From: Gnetum montanum
Lineage: Eukaryota; Streptophyta; Gnetopsida; Gnetales; Gnetaceae
DNA: 64,000 nucleotides
Direction of reading: 5' to 3'
Assembly: GCA_015680685.1 (NCBI GenBank)
Contig: MNCI01021506.1
Span: 315,861-379,860, forward strand
Under the pieces are notes generated by a model. That model was given only the letters and a program-made list of their open reading frames with translations. It ran no database searches and was not told the origin of the DNA. A program made the translations under genes and the position numbers. Every line of letters begins with the position of its first letter. Within the stretch, counting starts at the first letter, position 1. Shown here piece by piece: positions 37,942 through 49,779 of the stretch.

Positions 37942-38799
37942 TGATGAGTGACAAGGTACGCCTACATCCAACCATACAAATCACAAGCATTCATGCACGA
38001 TCTCATTGAATTCTATGGATGGAACTAATTATGTATCTAGATTGTTATGCCTTGATCATAATTCATTGTCTTCCCACTTAGACTAGTGGTAGCTTTGTCA
38101 CATATGGTTTTGTCCAAAGTAAGGTATACGATGTTGTCTAATTCTATGCTACTCCTAATGACAATAAAGAGACAAATTAATTAAGCTAATGAATAATGAA
38201 AAGTAAAACCTAAACTAGCCTACATGCAATGAGTATCCATTCCTAATTGTTCGCACATGCCTTGGACTTCGTATAACCACCGTTGGAATTGCCAAACAAT
38301 ACACTGCTGGATTACTAAGTACTTACACTTAAGCACTCATGATTGGCCATACTCATTCTGCCTAATGACATGAATCGTAAAGGGTAATAAATGGAAATAT
38401 TAACTAAGGAAAATAGTATATAACTAAATAATTAAAAGAAATAATAATCTAAGTGGATGCTATAATGATGGAGGTAATCTCAATCTTTATTTCCAATCAT
38501 GGAACGTGTCCAAGCATGTCACACTTGAATAAGAATGTTATGCAATCACAAACATCACACCATAGGCATGCACTAGGAAAAATAGAATTGGAAATCAACA
38601 ATCTATGAAAAAGCTAACTGAAAACTGAAACTAAAACTATATCCCAACTGTGCATCCAAGTGTTGTATTTATAGGTTAGCATGGAGGAGATGATATCGAA
38701 TATTTGACATTGTTTCTTGGGACATGATATCATGTATATGATATTAGAGCCTTGACATTAGATATATGATATTAGGATTAACATAATCATGATTCATCA
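37942..38799 (-). repeat. LTR-b, TGATGAG family (minus), flanked by internal DNA on both sides
   Basis: An 858-base LTR from TGATGAG (37942) to ATTCATCA (38799). On its left lie the PBS and gag of element A, which makes it a 5' LTR. On its right lie a polypurine-like tract (minus GGGGTA) and the accessory ORF of copy B, which makes it a 3' LTR. It therefore joins two internal domains in tandem. Confidence 0.85.
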
Positions 38800-38991
38800 T
38801 ACCCCAATGACTGAATGAAGACTCATCCTTGAATTAAACAAAATGAAGAACAAATTCTTTACAAAATGTTGGAAAGGTATGAAATTATTGACTAACTTAA
38901 ACAATCAAACAAACGAATGGACTCTTACATGCCGCAGTGGTGTTTCACAAACATTTGGACACAATATTACAAGACACAAAATCAGGGAAGC

Positions 38992-41659
38992 TCATGTAGT
39001 TCTCGGAGGTGGTGGCTCCTCCATCGGTGGATTCCCTTTGTCGCTAGGCTTCTGAAATTGGTAATGGTTGAGGAGCGCCTGCAACTTTTCTTCTTCCATC
39101 CATGCATCCTATATCATCCAGGCTACTAAATTGATGTGTGTTGGTTTTGGTATGTCCCAAGGGCATGGTAGCCATGGAAACATTTTGTTGGCCATCACGT
39201 ACCAGGCCATAAACTGTTGTCGCTTTGCTTCGAATGTCCTAACCTTTTCTTTGAATTCATGATAATCTGTGAGTCTCTTGGCCAAGTCTGAAGTGACATC
39301 CTTTTGTCTATGGTAGTAGGTTTCAACCACTTGAAGTTCTAAGTTTGCAATGTGAAGTTTCTACAGAGTGGCTTTTTTGTTTGCAAACTCTTTCTCATAT
39401 AATGCATAAGTGATTGCTACCTGTTTCTCCAGTTGCTTCTAGGCTGACCTATTATTAACATGGTAAGGTTGGCATATCTGAGGTTAGCTAATGCCATGTA
39501 TTCCTTCAAATTTTCAATTTGTAGGTCTTTATTTTTTACTTCTGCCTGATGGACCAATGCATAGCTATCCAGAATTAGCTTCCACTTAGGATTTTATGTT
39601 GACATGCCTACCTAGTCACAGAAGTTTTCTTTCAACTTCTCATATTTCTTGACCTCATTTTGCCACATGATTATTTCAATTGCAAACTTCTGTCAAATGA
39701 CGCAGACCTTCTCTATCGAGAGGATTCTATTTTCTTGGGCTAGTTTGCTAATATCCTAGTTAACCCTCATTAGTTGTTCTCTTAACTGATGGACACTTTC
39801 TTCTAGAACATTCTTTTATTTTTCAATAGTGGTCAACCGTGAATTCTCTTTAGTGAGCTATTTATTCTCTTCCCGCGTGGCAGTCAATGCCTTTTTATGA
39901 ACATATGACTGTGCATCAATAGTAGAGGCATTCCAAACTACCTTCTTCTTTTCTTGCTCTGCAACTTTGTTCTCCTTTGTTTACTTAATTAGATACTTTG
40001 TTCGAAATTGCTCTAGCTGGTCAGGGATAATAAATCAGGAAGGAGCCCATTGTTTAGCTCTTAGGGTGGCTAACTCTTGTTGCAAATGTTACACCTCTAC
40101 TTCTGCATGTTTCATCATAACCTTAGCCATGACCAAATTTTCCTTGGTGGTGATGAGGTCTGATTGGGCATCATTGGGAATATCAAACAAGGTGGTCATC
40201 ACTTGCCCTGTCTACGGTAGTTGGTCTAACACATCCTCATGTGCCACAATAGTCATTGAAGTCCTAGTGAACATTTGTGTATCTCTAGTCCTAGTCAAAT
40301 CTACTGGGGACATAACATGCACATTAAATGATTCTTTAATGTGATCTATTATTACTTTTGTTGCACCTGCCATATCCTAATGTTGCATTACCGCTACTAT
40401 GGCACCTTCTTCCATTTCAAGCATCACTTGGAAGGATGTGACATTACTAGAGATTTATCTGGACCACTGGGATTTACCTCCTAATTATAGTGAGATCTGA
40501 TCCCTTGTTAGATCTACTGAAACAATGGGCTACATAGCATCATTGATGACTCTAAAGAGGCTAGATTCCTCCTTTCTTTCCCAACTCAGTGTTTCGGCAA
40601 TTTTTCGCAAATGGCTCATTGCTAGCGTATAGTCTTATGGTAATGGAGGTGGAACTTGTGTCTCATGATGCTATTTAGGCTCTTACTCAACTTATTTCTC
40701 TGGTTCTACTTCTTTCTTTGATTTTTCTTCTTTAGCAAGGTCTTTCCTTGTGTTACTAGTTTAAGTAATTTGATGAAGAAAGCATTTTGACCCTTCTTGG
40801 GGATGTCATTTGTGTACCCTAGGATTCCAGCATGCTTACACAGCTTCTAAATGAGGCAAGGGAATGGAAGTGTTGGCTTCCTTGCCTTCTTCTTTTCAAA
40901 CTACCTCTGAATTTCTATGCAGTATAACTAGGGAAGGTTGGCCATGTATTTACCCATTAGTATGACACTTCCCCTAGCCGCATATGTAGAGATCCTATTG
41001 AGCCCTTTTGTGGGGAAGAAGTGATATGTCCCTATCTTGAAATAGGTCCTCTCCTCCAAAGTTAATTCATGATATCCTTTGTCATCCTTAATGTACGCCT
41101 ACCTCAGCCACAACTTTCTAGTGTCGGGGTTAGATCTTGTAGACAGATGAGGTAACTTAATCCCCTCATTTGGCAGATTGAGAGCCTTTGCAATTACTTT
41201 GATCAAGAATGAGATATTGACTTCGCAAATGTTGACAATGGTGCCTTCATCTTTGTTGTGCTAGAATTCATATGTTTCACCAAGATACCACTTGCTATTG
41301 TCTAAAAGCATAGGCCATAAAGGTGATGCCTAAAGTTGCATCTAAACTACTTTTGGAGCAAACTCCATAAATGGGTTGAAGTTCATCTCCATAATGATTG
41401 TGGTCAACATGGATTTTTCTTGAATTACTTCAAGGCATTCGATGGACAATGTGAGACATTGTCCTTGTGCAAGAGCTTGGGCTTCTATGGCCTCTCCTTG
41501 GATCGATTGCCCAGTAACATGAGCCTCTTAATGAATGCTGAAGGATTGAGACTCCTGCTCCTTGTGCTTTGCCTGCTCACCTTGCTGGCCTTGACCACCT
41601 CACAGGTGCTTAGATGCTTGCTACAAAGGTTCTCCTTATGCTCCTCTTTTTGGGGCCAT
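38992..41659 (-). pseudogene. Accessory coiled-coil ORF of LTR element, copy B
   Basis: The start is an ATG at 41659 (MAPKRG), shared with copy C (48529). The C-terminus ALLNHYQFQKPSDKGNPPME with PPPPRTT ends at TGA 38994-38992. Between them are the same blocks as copy A: a globular N-terminus with KLCKHAGI-type motif, then long coiled coil including RQKDVTSDLAKRLTDYHEFK. Numerous stops and indels break the frame. At about 2.67 kb it would have been an 890-residue protein. Function unknown. Confidence 0.6.
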
Positions 41660-42149
41660 CTGCAAATTAAGCAAAGATTGGGTGTTACAAAGGTTGTGTT
41701 CTTTACCATCAATAGGTTTATACCTTACTTGTTACCTTAGTTTCCTTAGGTTCTTTAGTTCGTATGATTGCAAAGTTAGACAAATGTTTAGAAAAATGCC
41801 CAAAAAGTGTCTATCTTCTTGTATGAACTTACATAGTTGGTTCCTTTTTCCTTATGTGTGGCTTGTTATGATGGTTATGATCCCTTGGGTGGAAAAATTA
41901 AGGTTTTTGGTGTTAATGCAATTGATTGTTTGTTATAACATTGAAGGTTTTTAACATTCTTACCCTTATAATATCCTTCGAGTGATAGAAAATTTCAGAA
42001 AATTAGTGCAAGTTTCTTACGGAAGCACCCCCCCAAGACTAACTTGGACACTTCGAGTTCAAGTAGGTTCAAATGGTATGGAAATCGGGGTAGTAAAGAG
42101 CAAAATATTGTAAGTTGTAGTTGGTTGCATAGAGCTCTAAGTTGCGAGA

Positions 42150-42300
42150 GAAAATTTAAAAAGTTCCCTAGCTGCAAATGATGAGAATGAGGTTTGGGCA
42201 CCATAGGGATCATATATATAGGTTTAGTGTAATCCAATATCAGGCATTTGACGTTGCATCCCATGCAATATCTGGTACTTGATATCGAGGTCCATGGATG
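42150..42300 (-). promoter_or_regulatory. Promoter-like module upstream of accessory ORF, copy B
   Basis: On the minus strand, several GATATC/GATATTG words (about 42295-42230) precede a TATATATATG box at 42220-42212. That is about 550 bases before the ORF ATG at 41659. The arrangement mirrors the U3 of the family's LTRs. Copy C has the same layout; copy A has lost it. Confidence 0.4.
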
Positions 42301-42930
42301 TGCGTCTAATGAGGGTATTGAGCATAAGAAACGAAGCTATGTAATTGGGTGGAAGGGTTGAGGTTACGTCCATAGGTCTAGGGTAAGTAGAAAATCAGTT
42401 TTAGGCACCATAAGCATTAGAAGGTGGAGTCATCAATGTTAAAAGTTGTGGAAGATGTAAGAAAAAGGGCATTAAATTGATGTTGTGGAACAGATCAATT
42501 TACATGATAAGGGAAAGCATGAAATTTAATAATGAAGCACTTGGAAGATGAAGAATGATGTGGTTGTGCACACAAGTATAAGTCACAAAGGTTACACAAG
42601 TGGGTCCTTCCCAAAGTAGACTCTAGCCTATGATGCCCTTATGAAACCACAACTAAAAATGTCTGTAGGCACTAAAGGGGTTGAATGCAACTTATATTGG
42701 TGGAAAAAAAAACACACACATTGAAACCACAAATTAGAGATAACAACTCTATGTTACAAAAAACCATAAGCTAGGATCACACAGATAGTAAGGTGAGATG
42801 GACTGAAGGAAGGATTGCAGAAATTGGAACATGAGGTGTCTTACCAAAGGCATAATGTATCCTTGTGTGTTATTAATGGTTAAATAATCATGAGCCCTTC
42901 TATCCAAGATTCAAACCACGTGCAAACCAT

Positions 42931-44096
42931 CTATCCACAGATGTAGATGAAGCATAAAATGTCAAATAATATCAATTTGGAATAACAAAGAAAGAAAATT
43001 ACTTAAAGAATTTATGAAATAATGAACTTAGAAGAATAGGAATGGTTAAATGAGCTTTAATAAAACATGTAGTCTTAAAATCAAATGTTGAAAAATAAAA
43101 TTTTAAATGTTAGAAAATAAGAACTAGAACTTACTCACCAATGTGCATGTTCAAGCTCATAACATAAAAAAAAAAGGAAAAAGAAAAGAATAGAAAAGAA
43201 AAGTGGTAGAGGACACTGTGGTAGTACATTCTCATATGCTACATACTCCCCATAAGATGAAAAAAATTTGCAAGCTTAGTATTCCTCAAGATTCCAAAAA
43301 TTGTTATAAGATCAAGAATGATGATGCTCTTACAAGACATATTGGAGTCATTTAAGGCTTCACAATAAGTCCCTTGAGATAATAGCAATGATGCTCATGT
43401 AAGATAGATCAAATACCCCTTAAAGAAAAATCACAAATACTTGGAAATATCTTAGAATTTACCAAGGCATAAATCCCTCAAGGCTTCATAGTACAAATTG
43501 GAATTTTTCCCTTAGAGAAAATCCAAAGCTTTTAAAAGTAATTAAGCAATCAACATTCAATAGATAAAAGGTGTAGGGAATGATCTCACAAATATTTGAT
43601 CTACACAATATGCATAATAGCAAGGGCACACAAAACAAAAAGCCTTAGGAAAGAGATGTAAATTAATGAAAATGAATTAAGAAAAGCACATGCATTTCAA
43701 AAATTGAGAGAACATATGTGTCATAATGGTAGAGCTCCTAGAGAAAATAATCAACCTTAATCTAGTGATAACAACAAGAGTATGCAAGAGTGTCTTGAGA
43801 TGAAAGCACATGTAGTCATACCAATTCTTAATGTGAAGTAATCAATAATATGGAAGAAAGTGAGGTTGTTGCTTATGTAATCCAACATTCCCAAACTTTT
43901 CTTAATAACTAGAATTCAACTTGAGTGGCAAAAAATGATTAGGATCATTTTTATTTTTTGCTTAACAACTACTTGGGACATTTTGTTTAAAGTTTGAACA
44001 CCGACTCTACATTGGCTATGACTTCAGATGGAATGACCCAAAAGAAGGTGAATGTCCATCCTACAATTAACTTGGATTTTTCCTAAACATGCACAC
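42931..44096. other. AT-rich unassigned DNA
   Basis: Runs of A-rich short words and GA-rich stretches; no ORF, LTR or repeat match recognised between the truncated element B and LTR-c. Confidence 0.5.
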
Positions 44097-44963
44097 TGAT
44101 GAGTGGTGGAGCAATCTAACACCCAACCATACAAGTCATAGGCATTCATGCATGACTAGATTATAATATGTGAACAAGGTAATGTGAATATGCTAGTAAT
44201 TGGTTTAAGTTCGAGACCATTCTCTTTCAATGTGGAGTTAGTAAAATCAATGTGTATGGTTTACCTCATCATGAGGTATATGATAACTGATGTTGTTGAG
44301 CCATTGCTACTCCTAGTGAACATGATGAAATGGAGATAGTTTCTAAGTATAAGTAAAATAGTAAACAAATCTATTCTATCCTAAGGCAATGGATATCTGA
44401 TCTTGGTCTATCGTACATGCCTTAGACTCATGCAGTCATCATTGGGATTACTAAGTGTACCACTACTAGGCATACTGAGTGATAACACTACTTGATTACT
44501 AGATAACTACACTTAGCACTTGAAACTGGTTGTATCCATACCACTTACTTTTAACATGTAAAAGAAAGTGTTTGTAAAGTAAATGATTAACTAGGGAAAG
44601 CAAGAACAATTATTCTAAGTAAACAACAAGAAAACTAAGTGAATGCTGCAATGATGATAAGCAATTTCAATTTTTATTACTGATCATGAATTGTGTCCAA
44701 GTACAATTCACTTGAATAAAGACACCATATAGTCACTCAACATCACACTACGGGCATACATTTCTAAGTGCTAAAGACTAGATTTATGAAAACAAACTAA
44801 AAGAGTTTCACTACTATTGAATGAGATCTATTGTAGATTTGTGTGCCTAAGTGCTATATTTATAGGCTAGCACACACCCCGTGATATCACATATACAATG
44901 ATGTAGCTTGTGCTACAATATTGAATCTATGATATCTTAATCCTACAAAAATTGACTTTATCA
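44097..44963 (-). repeat. LTR-c, TGATGAG family (minus)
   Basis: An 867-base LTR from TGATGAG (44097) to TTTATCA (44963). To its right, the minus strand reads GTGGGGGTA, a polypurine-like tract, directly before the LTR, so this is the 3' LTR of the element holding copy C. It is more diverged from LTR-a and LTR-b than these are from each other. No PBS lies on the left. Confidence 0.8.
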
Positions 44964-45174
44964 TACCCCCACGACTGACTAAAACCTTTTCCTCAAGTTA
45001 GGAAAAAATAAAGATATAGTCCCTTACAAAATTTGGGAGGTAGATTTACATGACTGAATTAACTATACATATGACACTAAATTTTGCAATGGTGTTTTGT
45101 AAAAAATGAACATAAGACATGATAAGACAAAATTTTGAAAAAAAAAAAAAAAACTTGACAAAGCTCAATGTAGC

Positions 45175-48100
45175 CTATGTTGTGCATGGTGGTGGTGGCT
45201 CCTCCATCAATTACTTCTCTTTGTCATTAGGCTTCTGAAACTTGTATTTGTTGAGGGGTGCCTGAAGTTTCTCCTTCTCCATTCTAGGATCATGTACCAT
45301 CCATGCTTGTTGTGCAATGTGTAATTGAGCCAATACATCCCATGAACATGGTAGTTGCAAAAACATCTAATTGGCCTTGACATACCATGTTGTGGATTGT
45401 CTTCTCTCTTCTTCAAATGCTCTGGACATCTTGCATAACTCCTGATAATCAGACATTCTTTTGGCCAAGTTCACTACAACATCTTTTTGCCCTTAGAATC
45501 TAGCCTTAACTACTTCTAATTTAGAGTTTGCCAATTGAAGCTTCATAGAGAATCTTTTCAATCTGCAAACTCCTTTTCATATAATGCATATGGGGATGCT
45601 ACTTGCTACTCAAGTTCATTTTTAGGCCAGCCTACTGTTAACATGGCCAAGTTAGCATAACAAAAGTTAGTTAAACCCATGTATTCTTTTAAATCTTGTA
45701 TCTCCAAGTCTTTGTTTTTTATCTTTGATTGGTGGACATGAGCATAACTATCCAAGATGGATTGTCAATCTGAATTCTATGCTAATATGGAAATGATCTA
45801 GGCTTTTGCCATCTAGATTTCCTTCTTAGTGATTTATTTATACATGCCCAGCTGATTGTGGAAGTGTTCCTTGAGCCTCTCATGCTTCTTAGCTTCATTC
45901 TGCCATGTGCTAATTTCAATAGCAAATTTTTGTTTAATCGTGTGTACCTCCTTAATTGAGAGGGTTCTATTTTCTCTTACTAAGCAGCTCATATCTTGGT
46001 TGACTTTCATTAGTTGTTCTCTCAACTGATGGATGCTCTCCTCAAGGATGTTTTTCTTCTTCTCTACATTAGTCAACTTGGTGTTATTTATAGCATGTTG
46101 TTTATTTTCTTCTTATATTGGGGTAGGTGCCTTAACATGTGTATATGTTGGTGCTTCTACTACTAAGGCATTTCACATTACTTTTGCCTTTTCATTCTCC
46201 ATCTACTTATTTTTCTCCATGAGGTGATTGATTTGCTCTATTCTAAACTACTTAATTAAGCATAACATATTGAGTAAGATATTTACATTCAGCCCTTAGA
46301 GTTGCAAGCTCTTCTTGTAGTCTAAGAATTTCATTTTCTACATGCTTTTCCTTGGTTTCTACTATGATTAGGTTATCCTTGGTTGTTATTAACTTCAACT
46401 ACACTATAGTAACATCACTTAGGATGTTGAAAAGAATTGTCATAACTTGTCTAGTCTGCAATAGTTGATCTAACACATCTTCATGATCAACAGGAGTCAT
46501 TGAGTTACTAGCTAGCATTTGAGCATCCTTAGCTCTAGTTAGATCCACTGGTGACATAATAGGCATATTAAATGATTCTTTGATATGATCCATGATCACT
46601 TCTGTTGCTCCTGTTGCATTTTGGTGCTGTATAACCATAACTATGGCTCCTTCTCTGGTGTTAAGCATCACTTGGAATGATGTAGCATTCCCAAAAATCT
46701 ACTGTCAGCATTGGGCCTCTCCTCTTGATTGTAATGATATTTGTTCACTAATAGGATCTATGGAAATTGTGGGCTGAATGGCTGTGACATCCCATCCCTG
46801 GATGTTATTGCAAACGTCAAATATACATTATATTAGACATTGTGCGTAAGAAAATAATATACCAAATGTCAAATATGTGTAACATTCAACATTATGCATA
46901 AAGAAAATAATAGGAAAAATGTAGAAAGAGAAAGAAAAGAATGCTTTATTGATATAGAATAGTATCTTCAGATCATGCTTTGAGACTGTTTCTTAGGATT
47001 TTCTTCCTTTGGCATCTATCCCTTAGAGGTAATCCAGCATTTCCACCATGGTTAGGCCTATTACCGACTAGAAGGGATGGCTAGTCCACTTCTTATCTTG
47101 CTTCACTTGGCTCTTGTGACTTGCCTATATTGACTTTGCTGTTCCATTCCTAGCATGATCTCTAAGCCTAGGTATAAATTTCTTAGTTTAAATTTTCAAA
47201 GGTTACCTTAGGAGACATGTTTGTTATTACAATGCACCCTTTTGGGTCTCAATTACAACTATCATTTCGAGTCTTGTTACAATAATGATAATACTTATTA
47301 TGAATAGGCATCTTATTTGTTATGCAGCAGCATCATTTGGGAATGGGGATGTTACAATGGCACTATTAATAACTTTATAAAGGTTAGCTTCCTCACACAT
47401 TCCCCAACTAATAGTCTTTGCGATTTGTTGTAGATGACTCATTGATGGCTTGTAATCTTGTAGCGATGGTGGTTGAACCTGCTACTACTATTGTTCTTGC
47501 TGTTGCTATTACTATTGACCCTTGTGTCCCACTTATTGTTGTTGTATAGTAGTTTGTGTGGTTTCCCTAGTGTCTGTTTGTTCTTCCACTTGATCTTTCT
47601 TTGGTAGTGTTGGCTTGAGCATCTTAGCACAAGAAGCATTTTGAGCCTTCTTGAGGATGTCATTGGTGTACCCTAGGATTCCAGCATGTTTACACAACTT
47701 CTTGATGAGGCAAGGGAATGGAAGTGTTAGCTTTCCTACCTTCTTTTCTTCAAACCACCTTTGGATCTCCATGAAGTAGAGTTGTGCGATGTTTGCATTA
47801 TACTTCCCCATTAGGATCATACTTCCTTTAGCCGCATGTGTTGATAGTCTATTTAATCTCTTTGTGGAAAATAGATGATATATGCCAATTTTGAAATAAA
47901 TTCTTTCTTTAAGAGTTAACTCATTATACTCCTTGTCTTCTTTGCCATATGCCCTTTGCAACTATAGTTTTCTGGTATCTATATTTTATCTAGTAGATAG
48001 ATGTGCAACTTTTTCCCCTTCATTAAGCATGTTTAGGGCTTTAGCTATCGCCTTAACTAAATAAGATACAGAGACTCCCTCAATGTTGAGCATTGAATCT

Positions 48101-48529
48101 TTTTCTTTGTTGTGCTAGAATTGATAGGTCTTCCCTAAATACCATTTGCCATTGTTTGAAAGTATAGGCCATAATGATGATGCTTAAAGTTGTGTCTTCA
48201 CTACTTCTGAAACAAATTCTACAAATGGGCCAAAGTTTGGCTTCATGATCACTATAGTTAGGAGCATCTTCTCTTAGATGATCTAGAGTCATTCTTATGA
48301 TAGTGTGAGGCATTGTCCTTGTGCTTGTGGTTCTTCTACCTCCCCCTGGGTTGAATGTCCTGTAGCAAGAGTTTCTTGATGAATGCCTAAAAATTGAGCC
48401 TCCTACTATGATTGTTTTGCTTATGGTTCTTGTTCTTCTATTCAGCCTCTTCCATGGCCTCTAAGTCTTTTGCTTCTTGGCTATGAAGGTCCTCCTATTA
48501 CTCCCCTTTTTGGGGCCATCTACAATCAT
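45175..48529 (-). pseudogene. Accessory coiled-coil ORF of LTR element, copy C
   Basis: ATG at 48529 (MAPKRGV). The best frames are 47961-47533 (ELTLKERIYFKIGIYHLFST, KKVGKLTLPFPCLIKKLCKH, YTNDILKKAQNA) and 46671-46399 (VIMDHIKESFNMPIMSPVDL). Heptad-rich KKKNILEESIHQLREQLMKV (46076-45834) follows. Stops and frameshifts remain, but this copy is the most open of the three. At about 47000-47340 it is interrupted by unrelated sequence. Function unknown. Confidence 0.6.
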
Positions 48530-49059
48530 TAAAGATTTAGGAATTATTAAAATGTTTCCTTTGATTTTGATAACTCATATCCTTTCTCATACCTTTAATT
48601 AGATCAAGTTCTTAGCTTATTATGATTGTAGAGTTATAAAAATTTTCAAAAAGAAACCCCATAGGTGTTAATCTTCCTTATAACCCTTCAAAGACCATTT
48701 TGCTCTTATTTATGGTTCATAATAGTTGATTTGATTTCTTAAGAGGATTAGTTAAGTATTTCTGGCTTGGATTATATTAAAAATTTCATGTTTTCCCTTC
48801 ATATGTACCTTGATAATACCTTCTAGGCATTAGAAAATTCTAACTTCAATTTTTTCAATATCAATATTGACTTAGGTTTTTGCAATATCATGCTAGGCAC
48901 ACCCCCACAGCTATGTTGAGAGCCCTGTGATCAACAAAGTTCAAGATTCACGAGAATCGGAGCTACAAGTGTGGAGTTATAAGCATTAAAAGTTGGGAGG
49001 TCAGAGCTTAGAATTTAAAAGAAAAATAGCAAAAATTCTCCCCACTTCAAAAGTTAGAA

Positions 49060-49185
49060 AATGAAAAATTTGCTAAGTCCCCCATGTATATATAGGTTTT
49101 ATGTGCTATGATATTGGAGATTCGATATTGTAGGGGCTTTGATATTAAAGATCTGATATTGTAGGGGCTATCAGAGGTAGAATTT
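49060..49185 (-). promoter_or_regulatory. Promoter-like module upstream of accessory ORF, copy C
   Basis: On the minus strand, tandem GATATT words (two within AGCCCCTACAATATC-type units, read from 49180) are followed by a TATATATA box at 49094-49087. That is about 560 bases before the ATG at 48529. A C-rich tract follows at about 48900, as in copy B at about 42030. Confidence 0.4.
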
Positions 49186-49779
49186 TCAAAATTTTCATTA
49201 ATATTTCATGAACAAAAATGAGTCATGTTGAATATTTGGAAGATATAAAACATGTTCAAAGGGTCTCGACCTATGAATGATGCATATTTTTTTGAAAGTT
49301 TGACATAAAAAGTTCATAAAGAAGGAATCTCGGGCTATGAAAGTTCATTAAGTGTTGATAAGAGGGGTAATGAATTTGTTTTGTATGAATAGATATATTG
49401 AATGATAAGGGAAGTTTTTATGGATATTTATTATTTTTGGAAGGCTCAAGATGATGTGGAATTGCTTGTCAAGTATAAGATACAATAGTTATACAAGAGG
49501 GTCCTTTGCAAAGCAGGCTCTAGCCCTTAATGGACATGAAAATTATTTACAAAGGACATCAAAATAAAATAGAAAAAAGATAAAAAAGATAGCAAAAATG
49601 CAAAAAGATGTAAAGAATGAAAAATGTGAAAGAATTAAAAAAAATGATTAAGAAATGGAAAAGTGTAAAAGAATGAAAAAATGTATTAAGAAATATGAAA
49701 ATGTATATTAAGAAATTAAAAATTAAAAATAATTGTAAGAAAAAAAATTGAAAAACACTTATTAATTTCTAAATCAAAA

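Larger units (their letters stand above)
38800..42930 (-). mobile_element. Element B internal region (truncated)
   Basis: It contains the accessory ORF and an upstream leader with a promoter-like module. Similarity to element A runs through ATAATCATGAGCCCTTCT and AGATTCAAACCA near 42900, then stops. Beyond is unrelated AT-rich DNA, so the 5' half of B (gag, PBS, LTR) is missing. Confidence 0.7.
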
